From: Paroedura picta
Taxonomy: Eukaryota > Chordata > Lepidosauria > Squamata > Gekkonidae
Length of the DNA: 64,000 bases
NCBI RefSeq assembly: GCF_049243985.1
Contig: NC_135374.1
Span: 58,835,934-58,899,933 of the forward strand
Direction: 5' to 3'
Under the pieces are notes generated by a model. That model searched no databases, was not told where the DNA came from, and saw only the letters and a program-made list of their open reading frames with translations. Numbering within the stretch: position 1 is the stretch's first letter; each line of letters begins with the position of its first letter. Shown here piece after piece: positions 23,689 to 35,780 of the stretch. The translations under genes and the position numbers were made by a program.

Positions 23689-24166
23689 GTTTAGATGGAC
23701 ATTTGGAATGAAACTTCTGAACCAAAATGAGTGTTTTCACATGTTCAGAGTCTACCCATTCTCCTTCACAGTTGGGAAATTCCTTGTAGGCCACAAAATA
23801 TTGTAGGCGGCCTTTATGAATCGTGGAGTCCAAAATATCTGGCATCTCATAATGTACATTCTCATCCACCATCACAGAGACAGGGTTATCTCATGGGGGT
23901 GCCAATGTTGGGTTTAGGAGGCAGTACTGAAAAACAGGGTGTACATTTTGATAAGTATCTGACAGTGCCACTTCCACTGCAACATCATTTAATGACTAAC
24001 AATTTTGAAGGCTCCAGTGTATTTGTGATTCTGTTTCTTCCATGGTTGTTGACATTCAGATGCTTAGTGAAGATATAAACTAAATATCCCTGTTTAAACA
24101 ACCACTTTGGGGTCTTGTTACAGTCAGTGAAATGCATGTAAGAATCCTTAGCCTTTAAAAAACTCA

Positions 24167-25047
24167 GGGCCATTCCGCACAAGGACCAATGTTGCCAAAT
24201 GTTCACAGAATGCAGAAATGCTATATTAAATAGTGGAATTTCATCATTCCGCATACCTTTATTTTTAGTGGAATATAGAAGTCCCAGTAGCGTTTCATTC
24301 ATTCCCCACAGGTTTCCGGTCTCGCTGGAATCGCAACAAAGGAAGTGATTTTTTTACGCGCTTCTTCCCGCCTCTGGCCGTCAATCAAATGGAACAGCCA
24401 ATGGGCTGTTCATGCTCCCGAAAAGCCCCTTTTCCTTTAAGAACTATTTAAAAAAAACACACACACACACCCGTTGCAATGAATATGCATTCAATCTTTG
24501 CATCGGAAAGACCTTTTTGCTGACGTAGGAGCTGGCGATTAATCGTTTACACGCTCCTCAAGTAGGAAAAAAAAATCCCCCCCCCCCACGGGAGCGATTT
24601 GTGGCTGAAATTATGGGCAATGCTGAACAGGGGGCTGTGTTGTGCTTGGGAATTTAGGGAGCTTTGTTTTACTTTAAATCACTTCTGTGGAGTGAATTTA
24701 GCCAGAGAAGCCTCTCTCGTTCGTTGCTTCCGCAGGTCTAAGGAAAAAAATGGCAATCGCTTCTCCGGATGTTTGGGGGCGAGAGCGGGGGAGAGACTTT
24801 TTTTCTACTGCTACATTGAATGCACATGTCTTTCGCTGGTTTGTTACAGCTTGTGCGCAGAAGTGTAGCAGTTTTTTCAGGGGGATTCCACTTTTCCTGA
24901 TTCCCCAAAAAACGCTACAACAAAGCGCTTTTTGCGGGAGTGTTGCAGGAGTGTTGCAGATTGTGTGCGATGTCATGCGGAACGTTGAATTTGTAGCGTT
25001 TACCAAAGGTGAGATTTCTGCTATATTTAAGTCATGCGGAATGGCCC
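24167..25047 (+). mobile_element. Harbinger-like non-autonomous DNA transposon (copy 1)
   Basis: The ends GGGCCATTCCGCA and TGCGGAATGGCCC are inverted, and a 3-bp TCA duplication flanks them (24164-24166, 25048-25050). Length is 881 bp with no transposase frame. The copies at 28654-29551 and 52494-53142 share interior blocks ('atggcratcgcttc', 'cctgattcccc', 'agtgttgcagattg'). The 3-bp duplication and GGG-start termini suit PIF/Harbinger; the superfamily is inferred from these alone. Confidence 0.65.
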
Positions 25048-26800
25048 TCAGTTTCAGTTTCTCCCAGGCAGTTTTGAAGTCCACTGGCCCCTCCACAGGG
25101 GCTTCCAACATTGGCAGCAATTTGGGTTCATATCCATAGACTGCTTTGAAAGGTGACATCCTAGTACTTTGATGGACAGCATTATTATATGCAAATTCAG
25201 AAAAGGGCAGCTGATCTACCTAGTCATCCTGTTGGAAACGAAGGCACCTTAAATACTGTTCCAATAATTGATTCAGGTACATGGTTTGACCATTCACCTC
25301 AGACTGGTAACCTGAGTGGTACCTACCCCTGCCACCCTGCTGTCATGACATACTTGTAACACTTGTTTCTGGGCTTCTCCTGGTGTGTACAGCTTGTCCC
25401 CCTTATAATAGAGTCCACACTGTTCCAGCAACTTGCCCTTCAAGTCTTGGTGCCAGCCCCAGATTGGCTCCCACAATCGGCAGTGGCTTTGGTAATCATC
25501 TAGGTGGTAGGTACACAGGCTCTCCCCTTGCCCAAATGGATCATACTGGTGGCAGCAGAATGTTCAGTCTTGTGCCGGTCAGTCAGGTGGTTGACAGGCT
25601 TCTCACAAAGTGCATCATTTGTTGCATGTGCTCTTGCATTGTGCTCATTTCATGCTCCATCACAGCAGTCTACCAGTCTCACTCCATCTGCTCATACCTG
25701 GGAGCTGCAGTCCTACCCTATGCCCTTTCTCACTCAGGAAAGAGTAGCCACCATCTTGCCACAGTCCAGCTCTAATGTGCTTTTGTTACAGCCAATGTCC
25801 CACTGGGGCTGTGTGTCTCTGGCCTTTATCCACTTACTGCCACATAATTCAATTGGCCCCCACTCTGGAGCTCTTGCTTCTACGTTCCCATAGCTCCGTC
25901 ATCTCCTCATGAGATCTTTAGGACAGAGCATTCTCTGTCACTGCTCCAAGGTTGCAAGTTCCTGCCCCCTTGGCCCAAGTTCCTTGTCCAACAGCATTCA
26001 GAAGCTGTAATCCAGTCGGAGTCCTTCTGGGACAACGAGGATGGGAGCAAGCCCTAAGTGTGGATCCTGTCCCAGCTTTACCACCTCAGTGTGTATGGAT
26101 ATTTCTTGGATTGCCAAGGAGGATTGCAGGTCCCCCAATTGCAGTGCGTGAAGGTAGGAAATACAGAAGTTCCAAGGCTGCTAGCTGCTCTGGTTCTGGT
26201 GGGGGCCATGGCATAGCTAGGCCCCTGGGCACTTGCCCTTCATTTTGGTTGTTCCAATGGGCTTCTCCCATCAGATCCTGACTGTGACAGCTGGTTAGGC
26301 ACTGCAAAGCCCATGCCCCTCCTGCACCCAAATCATCATCCACACTCTGGAAAGCAGCTCCTCTCCTTCCCAGAAGGGGAGGGAGGAAAGAAAAATGCTC
26401 TAAGATGTTCCAGCCTCACTATTTTCAGCAGTTGTAGCTCTACTGCCTTGGACCACAGCAGGTTCCAGGAAGGGGTCTGGAATCCCCCCAAATCCAACAT
26501 TTCAGTCCTCCCCTCTCTGGTGAGGTCCAGGAGACCTTCAGGAGTTTCAAGGGCCCTGCTCATGGTTCCAGCCTTAACCTCCAGGCATTCTTTCTTGGGT
26601 ACACTGATGAAAAAGTGCCTGGTACTGATCCTCAACACCTGGAAATATGATCCCCAAATGTCTCCTCTCCATGAAGTCATCTTTCCAGCTGATTTCTGCA
26701 TTCTTAACTGCTGGTTCATCAAGCTCCCACTAATTAGGTGGCTCTGCCATGCCTAAAACACTATGCAGATCAGAATGCAAATGTTGCAGATATCTGAGAA

Positions 26801-27597
26801 ACTCCCTTTTTGTTAACTCATTCAGAGCTTTTTCCTTAACCCAGTCAAGATTTCCTAAATTCAGACTTGCTGAAAACCAATAATTAGTTCAAGTATTTTG
26901 TTTTTGGACCTATCTGCCCAATCCTGGTGTCAGCATATATTTTTGGCTATTTAAATCAGTGCTCCGGACCTTATCTCTGTATGTAGTTTGGACCTGACAT
27001 TCACCCAGCATTATGCACTGGCTCTTTCTTTGCTGCTTCTCTCCATGGACCTCCCTAATGGACTTCTGCACATCATTGACGATATCTGTCATAACCTTTG
27101 CTGACTCAAAACCTTAATCTTCTACTGCAACCATCTCACCCCTTTACTTTCTTCTGTGAGCTTGTTTAGTTGAGGACTTGTATTTATTTTTCAATAAATC
27201 ACTTTTGTTAATTTATAAAGTCTGCCTCTGCCTGAGATTTCTGTCAGAATCTTCCTCTCATATACACAGGTGGAGAATCATGCGTGTTACTGCTCTCACA
27301 AAGCATAGACTCCTAGAATTGCTAATTCCCCCATCATAAATGCAGGAAGTAGGTTTATTTTTGGTAACACATCAGCAGTAGGCAGAGACACTGTTCTTGC
27401 TTGTCTGTGTAATCCGAAACAGAGGCACTGTCAGGGACAAAGGACAGAGACAGAAGGAAACCACATTACATTCCCCACCTCAAAGTCAGGTGGGCCCTGC
27501 AGGGGACAGAGTTAAAACTGCTGCTAGCATTCTTTATTTTTGAAAATAGGTACTATATGACTTCCCTACCCCACCCATGAGGCCAAACACAAAAACC
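26801..27597. other. Unassigned, possibly LTR-derived
   Basis: On the plus strand, 'caataaatcacttttgttaa' followed by 'gtctgcctctgcctgagatt' (27199-27241) looks like the R-U5 part of an LTR. No partner LTR was found, so this is only a suggestion. Confidence 0.25.
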
Positions 27598-27802
27598 TAC
27601 AGTTGCCAGTCTCCAGCTGGTGTCTAGAGATCACCTGGAATCACAGTTGATTTCCAGGCAACAGAGATAAGTTCCCATTGGAAAATTGCTGCTTTATGGC
27701 ATTATACCTCCTTGGAGTCCCTCCCCTCTACAGATCCCACCCCCTTAGACTCCACCCCCCAAATCTTGAGGAATATCTCAAACCAGCATTGGCAATCCTG
27801 AA
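27598..27802 (+). mobile_element. Interspersed repeat with inverted ends, ~200 bp
   Basis: Same family as 11170-11368: 'gttgccagtctccagctggt', 'tatggcattatacctccttg', 'agactccaccccccaaatct' and the final 'cagcattggcaatcct'. Nothing is recognised in 27803-28653. Confidence 0.6.
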
Positions 27803-28653
27803 GATATCTGAGAAAAAGAAAATTATCTAGATATTTCTGTATGTCCAAAACCAACCAGTGAAGCGAGTAAAATTTCTAGGACGTCCATATATAAATACTT
27901 TAATTTCCAATAAATGGGTCAAAGGATTTGTTTCAAGCATGGTGCCTGCTGATGTAGTGATGCCCAGCAGTAGGCTTTCCACTGGCTGTCTGCTTCTTTG
28001 ATTGTTTCTGTCCTGCCCCCCTGAAAATAGTCAGGCCTGGCTTTCTTCTGCCTCATTGGAGTAGGAGATGCTTCAGAAAAACTGAGGAGAACCATTTGTG
28101 ACTGCAGGGAGCACTTGTTCCAAAATACCTGCCCCTGTCATCGGAGAACTTGAAACCTCTCAACATGTAAGGAATGGCCCTAGGCTCCAAATGGTTGGGT
28201 ATTTCTTATTGAAAAGGATGAGTTTTGTAAATGAAAACAGATTCCCTGAAAACAGATTGCCATTTCAACATTCAGAGAAAGAACAAAGACCATGCCCATG
28301 TTGTCAGTGTCTTGCCTTCACTGCAAGGACTAATTTTAATTGCTTTAGAACAGGGATGCTTCCTTTTATGTACCTGAACTTTGGCAGAGAGAATCACTTG
28401 CATATAAGGAATATAACTCCTGAGGATATCATCTCAGATTGTTAGAGGAGAACATTACAGTGAAAATATGTGTCCCATTGAAACCAATGAAACCTGTTAT
28501 AGCTTGATTAACTAGGGTTGCATCTGGGGGGAGGAGCATAGACAAAAATGCACCCCTGCTAGGCAACAGCAGAAAGTGGAACAGGAATGGTGCTGCATCT
28601 GCCCCAAATCCACTTTATACTGCTTTCATCCATTGCTCATACACAAAAACCAT

Positions 28654-29551
28654 GGGCCTTTTCGCATGGGGATCTTTGTTGCAAATTGTTTGCGGAATGA
28701 AAAATAGCCATTTAAAATAGTGGAATTCGTCGTTATGCATACCTGCCTTTGTAGTGGAATCAGTTGCGTTTTTTAGCGTTTCCCACAGGCTTCCGGTCTC
28801 GGCAGAAATCGCTAGAAAGGAAGCGCTATTGCCAAGCTCGTCCCGCCCCTGGCCGTCAAGCAGCCAATGGGCAGCCGTTAGCATGCTCCCAAACAGCCCC
28901 TTTCCCTTTAAGAAAGGTTTTTAAAAAAAAAAAACAGACCCATAGCAACGAATCTAGGTAGATTCGTTGCAATGGAGAGACCCATCCAGCTGCCTAATGT
29001 GAGCTGTCGTTTGATTGTATGATCGTTGGCACGCTGCCTCGAGTGATAAAAAAAAAATCCCCCCCCCCTCTCACGGGCCCGATTTTCGGCTGAATTAATG
29101 TGTAAAAAATAAAGGGACTTTATTTCAGCAAACGGGCTTTTATGTGGTTTGTGCTTAGTGACTAAAGGTGAAGGACTGAAGCCAGGGAAGCCTCTAAACA
29201 GAAAGAGGCTCGCTGGTGCGTTTATCCCCGCTCGCTCGGAGAAAAAAAAATGGCGATCGCTTCGCCGGAAGTTTGGAGGACAGGCTCAGGAGGAGGGACT
29301 TTGAAGAACCCGCAACAATGGTAACGCACAGGTCTTTAGCGCTATTGTTGCAGATTGGTTGCAGGAGTGTATCGCTATCCGGAGGGTGAATCCACTTTTC
29401 TGGATTCCCCTGAAAGCGCTACAACGAAGCGCTTTTTGTGGGTCGGTTTCAGGATTGTTGCAGATTGTCTACGACGTCGTGGGTTATGGCAAATTAGTAG
29501 CGTTTCCAATTAGCAACCATTGTGCTATTTTGAAGCCGTGCGAAATGGCCC
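28654..29551 (+). mobile_element. Harbinger-like non-autonomous DNA transposon (copy 2)
   Basis: The ends GGGCCTTTTCGCA and TGCGAAATGGCCC are inverted. The 3-bp CAT duplication is at 28651-28653 and 29552-29554. Length is 898 bp, and the interior parallels copy 1 throughout, including a poly-A/poly-C junction and 'aaaaaatggcgatcgcttc'. No transposase is visible. The downstream stretch 29552-30459 is unassigned. Confidence 0.7.
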
Positions 29552-30459
29552 CATGTTTCTTCTCACTTTCTCTTTTTCAATCCAGCCATGCTGTAGCTAG
29601 CATTGCCAGCCCAGCACTGTCTCAGCAAATGCTGGGAGATTTGAGGATAGTGCCTGGAGGGGATGAAGATCACGTCCAGGTGACACTTCCAGATAAAAAC
29701 CAGAGAGGAAGAGGGGAAGGCGAGGCCTTTTCTGGCCATTCCCCCTTTCACTCTGGGCTAAATAATATGTTGTGGGCAGGGGTTTGGGATCTGAGTTATA
29801 CAGCAACTAGGGAAATGGCAAGCCTATGCAGTATGGTATAGCACAGCTAGTCTGAGATGGAGAAAGCAACTTTAAAGACCTAAAAGAAAGGATGGTTTTA
29901 TGCAGAGAGCGGCTCCATTTTGAAAGCAGAGCTTAGCTCCACCCCCTCCCTGTATTGGCTGTGAGTGGAATAAGGCTGATGTTCCATCTGTAGCCCCCCT
30001 CTTTAATCTTGCTTATTTTCCATCCAATATGAAGGGGAAGTCCATGAGCTGTGCTCAGAACGAGTGTGAAATCTTGTTGGTGTCCCCTTTAAGTGTGACA
30101 GATTCCTGCTTCTTTCAGGGACAGATGTGGAAGCATCCTAGTGTAACTAATTCCAATATTAAAGAAATGGACTTTATACAGTGCTAGAGGAATGGGGGGG
30201 CAGTTAGGAGAGGAGCTTATACTCTCCTGTGTATTTCTGAACGCTGAGACTTTGAGAGGAGCAATTTTAGATTATTAAACTAACACTTGACTGTAGCAAT
30301 GGATGCCGTTCTTGAAGAAAGTGAGGCATACTGTGGTGACTGATAGAAATCTGCAAGCATAGAGAATTATCCCATGTGCATCATTGTGCAATTTTCTGTG
30401 ACAGAGGCTGAATGCTAACTGTTTGTGGGCAGCAGTCACATCAAGAGAGTTCTGTAGAT

Positions 30460-32113
30460 GAAGGACTGCAATCTGGATTTTCAGATAGTTAGGTGGATAG
30501 GGAATTAGTTAGAGAACCGCACTCAAAGAGTTGTTGTCAATGGTGTTTCATCAGACTGGAGGGAGGTGTGGGGTACCTCAGGGCTCGGTGCTCGGTCCGG
30601 TACTTTTTAACATATTTATTAATGATCTAGATGAGGGGGTGGAGGGACTACTCATCAAGTTTGCAGATGACACCAAATTGGGAGGACTGGCAAATACTCC
30701 AGAATAGCAATCCCCAACCTGTGGGCCGCGGACCACATGTGGTCTTTCGACTAATTGGAGGTGGGCCCTGAAGGACGCCTTCTCCTCCCCCCAGGCCTTT
30801 ACTTCATCCCCCCCAGCCCTTTACAACACACTTCATTGTTGTGGCATGTCTGTATCTTATTTTGAAGGGATGTTTAAACATTACCATAGGGATCAGAGAG
30901 CGCTAGAGCAGTGGTTGAGAGTAGAGGAGTAAACTACCCCCCCACCAGGCCTCAGTAAAAGGCGTTGAGTGGTCCCCGGTGAGTGGTCCCCGGTGTTGAG
31001 TGGTCCCCGGTGATAAAAAAGTTGGGGACCACTGCTCCAGAAGATAGAGTTCAACGAGATCTGAACACAATGGAAAAATGGGCAAATGAGAACAAGATGC
31101 AATTTAATAAAGATAAGTGTAAAGTTCTGCATCTGGGTCAGAAAAATGAAAAGCATGCCTACTGGATGGGGGATACGCTTCTAGGTAACACTGTGTGTGA
31201 ATGAGACCTTGGGGTGCTTGTGGATTGTAAACTAAACATGAGCAGGAAGTGTGATGCAGTGGTAAAAAAGGCAAATGCCATTTTGGGCTGTATCAACAGG
31301 GGCTTCACATCAAAATCAAAAGATGTCATAGTCCCATTGTATACGGCACTGGTCAGGCCACACCTGGAGTACTGTGTGCAGTTCTGGAGGCCTCACTTCA
31401 AGAAGGACGTGGGTAAAATTGAAAGGGTACAGAGGAGAGCGACGAAGATGATCTGGGGCCAAGGGACCAAGCCCTATGAAGATAGGTTGAGGGACTTGGG
31501 AATGTTCAGCCTGGAGAAAAGGAGGTTGAGAGGGGACATGATAGCCCTCTTTAAGTATTTGAAAGGTTGTCATTTGGAGGAGGGCAGGATGCTGTTCCCA
31601 TTGGCTGCAGAGGAAAGGACACGCAGTAATGGGTTTAAACTACAAGTACAACGATATAGACTAGATATCAGGAAAAAGTTTCCTCTATATTATTTTTTAA
31701 TTTAATATTATTGCTCTTGCCATTTTTATACCTTTTGAAATGTAATTACCAAAGGAACAGAAACCCAACCTTGCCTCTTTGTAATAAAGTGCAGACTTTG
31801 GTTGACAATTTGGGGTTTAAATACATAATTTCCCAAACATTGGTTTAAACTACAAGTACTACAAGTACAACGATATAGGCTAGATATCAGGAAAAAAATT
31901 TTCACAGTCAGAGTAGTTCAGCAGTGGAATAGGCTGCCTAAGGAGGTGGTGAGCTCCCCCTCACTGGCAGTCTTCAAGCAAAGGTTGGATACACACTTTT
32001 CTTGGATGCTTTAGGATGCTTTGGGCTGATCCTGCATTGAGCAGGGGGTTGGACTAGATGGCCTGTATGGCCCCTTCCAACTCTATGATTCTATGATTCT
32101 ATGATTCTCAGAA
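30460..32113 (+). mobile_element. CR1 LINE, 5'-truncated, with two insertions
   Basis: The plus strand encodes the CR1 reverse-transcriptase core and C-terminus: QRVVVNG, then [30 protein letters not shown] (the catalytic FADD motif), [28 protein letters not shown] and FSLEKRRLRGDM. It is followed by the 3' UTR and a TTCTATGA tandem tail (32088-32110). Frames are broken by a shift before GVPQGS, a stop after NTVCE, a hAT (30705-31034) and a 165-bp insertion near 31690-31841. It cannot be active. Confidence 0.93.
30705..31034 (+). mobile_element. Non-autonomous hAT element nested in CR1
   Basis: The target duplication CTCCAGAA is perfect (30697-30704 and 31035-31042). It starts TAGCAATCCCCAACCTGTGG and ends GGTTGGGGACCACTG. 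It differs at about 15 positions by eye from the copy at 53770-54086. It carries an extra repeat of 'gagtggtccccggtg' units at 30966-31012. No coding. Confidence 0.9.
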
Positions 32114-32331
32114 ATGCTCAGGGTGAAGTAGAATCTGAGTCACAAACTCAGACCCCAGCTGTTCCAAAACAATAGGCACAAATGTGTCTTCAAAGTGTGA
32201 TATTTGCAGTAGAATCGGTTACAGAACCAGATTCTGGGAGTCATTTAGGGCTCATTAAAATGCAGGAATTATTATTTTTAGTGCTATGCAAATATGCACC
32301 TAACCCTGCAAGCTATCTCTTTTATATAAAA

Positions 32332-33641
32332 CTAGATAAAAAGACCATTTTATTTTTAAATAAAATGTGCGCTAGATGGCTTCTCCCTCCCCCCGGTGAC
32401 TCCCGAAGGCTTCTGCGTGGCCGGGGACGGCATGGAGCGGGTCTGCGAGGCGTGCCGTGCCGTCCGTGGGGCCGCAGAAGCCTTTCTCCTCCTCCCCGCT
32501 CCGGACTGGGGAAGGGTTAAGCAGGGCCGGTGTTGGATCATATTTACATGAAAAGCCACACCAAATTTACTTTTAAGGAAGCAGACTACACGATCTTCCT
32601 TCTGTGTCCCCTGGCGGGTCCTGAGGGGGCGGCGGATTGCAGGCGGCTCTGAGGCCGGTAGCCATGTGGTGCGGCGTGGCGGCGGGCCAGCCGTGGTGCT
32701 GGCAGTGGCGGGGCAAACCAGCCACGGTGGTGGCGGCGGCGGCTCAGCCGCGGCGCTGGCAGCGTAACAGCTGTGCAGGGGTGCCTTCGGCGTCATGGGT
32801 GCAGGTAGCCGTTCGTCGGGGCCTCAGCGGCAGCGTGAAGAAAACAATTTGAGCAGTGGCAGGGCATGCTGCTCCATGCGGCGCGCGATGGCGCAGCGTG
32901 TCAGGCTCCGGGGCGGGCGGCTCTGCCGCGACGCCATTTTGCGGGCGTGGGAGGCATCGGTGGGCCGCTTACTGTGGAGCAGCTCTGTGGCGTTGTCGGA
33001 GTCTCCGGTGCCATTTTTGATCTGCGTAGTCACCGAAGTCCATGGGAAGTGGGGAAGTGTTGCGAGGAGGTTTCCCGTGGGCGCGGCAGTGGGGAATTGT
33101 GGGGAAGCCAGGCAAGTGGGCAGCAGGAAGTGGGGGGGGTGGGGGTGGGAAGGGCGCAGCCGTGGGGGGCTGGGGATGTCTGGCGTCAATCGGGGTGGGA
33201 AGGGTGGGGGCTGTGGTGGGTGGGTACGGACAGTCGGGGTGCGGGTGGGAAGAGCTCGGGTGGGGGCTGGAGTTCCATAGCCGGGCTAGGGCTTGCAGTC
33301 AGTGGAGGGAAATTTGTTTCCCTGGAGGCCAACGCCATGGGGGAAGGCTCCTGTCCGGCTGCCATACGGCAAGGATGGCGGCTCGGGAGTAGTGTGGAGT
33401 TAGTAGTGGGCTGCCTGGGAGACGGGCCAAGTGGCCAATAGGGAGGCGTGCTTCGCGTGCCTCCCAGTTGGCCACTTGGCCCTGGATGGGCACTGTGAGG
33501 AGCGAATCAGGAGCCGCTTTGAGGCTCCTGATTCGCTCCTCAGAGTTTTTATCCTGGACAGAGCCTGCCCTAACTCCTCCCCAACAGCCCTTACTCAATT
33601 ATTTAGTCCATGGTGCCTCGCGCCACGGGACGGTTTAAAGA
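32332..33641 (-). mobile_element. Non-autonomous Helitron (copy 2)
   Basis: Minus reading: TC start at 33641 after A; CTAG end at 32332-32335 before T. The hairpin near the end is CATTTTATTT / AAATAAAATG. The first ~110 bp match copy 1 (3965-4716). The 1.3-kb interior is very GC-rich with long spurious frames. Hairpin cassettes lie at 33424-33482 and 33497-33541. No Rep/helicase signature is visible. Confidence 0.7.
33424..33541. repeat. Two GC-rich hairpins inside Helitron copy 2
   Basis: 33424-33438 pairs perfectly with 33468-33482 around an inner hairpin (GGGAGGC / GCCTCCC). 33497-33515 pairs perfectly over 19 bp with 33523-33541 across a 7-nt loop. Neither stem resembles the cassette of copy 1, although the position in the element is equivalent. 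Confidence 0.9.
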
Positions 33642-34589
33642 TGACACAGAATGTTGACTGCAACTACGAGAATGAGTGCCTGCACACGGAAGTTCTTGGT
33701 GCAAATGCCACAGTCTTGTGACTGGCCTTATGCAATCCACATAGATATGAACACTGTCCTACTTTAGATAGGTATTGTAATACAATACATGAACCCCTTT
33801 GAGGAAATTTAGTCCCTTTATACATATGTAATACAGTCTATGAGAATCTGAACCTTTCCCCCACCTTGTGGATTGCCACCCAAAACCCACCCAGAAAGGA
33901 CAGGGCAGGTTTGGGCAGCAATTCCTAAAAATATATTTGCATGCATGCCAGTGCTGAAGCATTTCAGTTCTGGACAGCATCAGCAGTGAAACAAACAGTC
34001 AGTTCTTTTGGGAGGCCCAACACCAGTGGCCAAACACTGCTCATTTATTTTCTCTGCAGCCCAGTGTACCTCATGCATGAATTGACAGCAGCAAATTTCA
34101 CGTGACACTACTTCATGCTAAAGCCCCAGAGCCCTTGGCCCTCATGGACGCATGAAAGAATATTTGGTCAAAGATGCATCCAGAGGTATGGATATTTGTG
34201 TGCATAAATGCAGAGCTTTTTTGGGGAGGACAGGCACCACACCACACAAATTTGGACACTCTGTAGAGCGAAGCAAGAATGGGGCTTTCATGGAATCTCT
34301 TCCCACGAAAGGGCAGAGGCACTGGGGACTGGGGTAGGCCCATCCTGGAAGTTCCCCTCTAGACTATATTGAAGTGCCCCAACACTAGACTATATTGACC
34401 AGTAGAAATTGAGATGAAAAGAAACAAATGATCTCCAATCTGTATAAGCTAATTATGGAGAAAATAAAGTTTGTGACCTGTAATATTAAGTTAATGTAAA
34501 AGAACAAGATATGTATTGTTAAAAGCCAACTCTATGTATATTCTTGTTCTAAATAGCAGTTGTGTAGTATATAATATAGTATTTTTTGC
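33642..34589. other. Unassigned stretch
   Basis: No repeat family or gene is recognised. 34360-34400 contains a short direct repeat ('ctagactatattga'). Confidence 0.35.
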
Positions 34590-35780
34590 ATTCCTCTAAT
34601 TAAAAAAAATTGCCAAAAAAAATCTGCTCTGGGTGTCAAATAGGTATGCCACTGGAGCTGTATACCTGACTTTGCCCAATGGGGGAAAATGGACTTTAGT
34701 GAATTTATATGAGCCTAATAATGGAAAGATTTTTTGAGAACTAGTTCAGCAACATGAAGAAATAACTGATTCAGAAACAGTTATGATTGGTGATTTCAAT
34801 GAAGTCCCAGATCCATCAATGAAAAAAAGAGGTGCGAAACTGGCAAGAACCGTGTTATAAAATTTAATGCAACTATCCTTGGTTGATATTTGGAGAGAAG
34901 TAAATCCCAGTAAATATACCTTTTTTTTCACTGTAGAGCAGTGGTTCTCAACCTTCCTAATGCCGCGAGTCAACCCTTTAATACAGTTCCTCATGTTGTG
35001 GTGACAACCAACCAAACAATTATGCAAGTGCTCTTTCACAGAAATTAAACCAAAACTGACCAATGGTATGAAGATCCATTGTTCATGATTTAATATAAAT
35101 GGTTTCCCCCCCCCCCGGGGTTTCTCAGTTCAGCTCTGCCTCTTGTCCCACCATGCCGATCTCACTCTTTTCTGCTACTCCAGACAGACAAACTCTCTAT
35201 CTTGATCTACCCTGCAAGGCTCTTGTCTGGATGATACCCCCCTGGCCAAGCTGATTGCCCTGCTGCGACCCCTGTGAAAGGGTCATTCGGCCCCCAAAGG
35301 GGTCCCGACCCCCCAAGTTGAGAACCACTGCTGTAGAGAGTGAAAAATTGTAGAGAGATCTGCCAGAGTATTTCTTGAAACATGGGAACAGGCTTATTTG
35401 ACATTGATTTACAAAGAAGGCTCTGATCCAGTAACCCCTCAATTTTATAGACTTAGTTCATTATTGAATGTGGATTATAATTTTTGTTAAGGTTTTGGCA
35501 GAAAGACTTTAAAGGTGGTACATGAAGATCAAACAGGTTTTATGCCAAATAGGCATATGAAAAATAATATATGGTAGTTTAAAATACAATGGACTTTTCA
35601 CATAAGAAAAATGCAAAAGTGCTGCTCCCTTTTTTAGATGCAGAGAAAGCATTTGATAATATCCTATGGAATTTTTTACAAGCAACACTCCAGATGATGG
35701 ATTGTGGGAAAAACTTTTTAAAATTCATCCAACAAATATATCTGAAACAAGAAGCTGGAACTGGTCGGAATTATAACGAA
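34590..35780 (+). mobile_element. L1-type LINE fragment (endonuclease and reverse transcriptase)
   Basis: Before the hAT insertion the plus strand encodes an AP-endonuclease end (GGKWTLVNLYEPNN, MIGDFNEVPD, LVDIWREVNPSKYTFFS). After it comes the start of an L1 reverse transcriptase (IYKEGSDPVTPQFYRLSSLLNVDY, HEDQTGFMPNRH, LLPFLDAEKAFDNILWNFLQATL). Both match the L1 order, but the segment normally between them is missing. Stops and frameshifts are several. It is an inactive fragment. Confidence 0.85.
34939..35330 (+). mobile_element. Non-autonomous hAT element nested in L1
   Basis: The 8-bp duplication CTGTAGAG is perfect (34931-34938, 35331-35338). The ends CAGTGGTTCTCAACCTT and AAGTTGAGAACCACTG are inverted, of the SPIN/OC1 type. 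The element at 1-196 shares its interior. No transposase. Confidence 0.9.

Larger units (their letters stand above)
22780..26800 (-). mobile_element. Ty3/Gypsy LTR retrotransposon fossil, broken
   Basis: The minus strand holds parts of a Gypsy integrase: a zinc-binding-side piece near 25476-25294, the SPFKAVYGYEP region near 25159, and a chromodomain-like tail near 23875-23700 (YEMPDILDSTIHKGRLQYFVAYKEF). A gag-like helical piece is possible near 25620-25690. An LTR-like 3' end with AATAAA lies at about 22780-23263. No reverse-transcriptase part was recognised. The element is clearly dead, with many breaks, and is older than the hAT (23264-23688) and Harbinger-like (24167-25047) elements inside it. 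Its outer limits are approximate. Confidence 0.65.

Noticed and set aside
23278-23711. Gln/Trp-rich and Pro/Ala-rich frames
   Set aside because: They lie in the GCA/GGC repeat of the hAT element.
26801-27597. A second LTR element on the plus strand
   Set aside because: An R-U5-like text is present, but no matching LTR, primer site or coding part was found.
32795-33441. Overlapping frames of 161-191 codons, glycine- and arginine-rich
   Set aside because: Same explanation: GC-rich Helitron interior, with no conserved motif and frames open on both strands.
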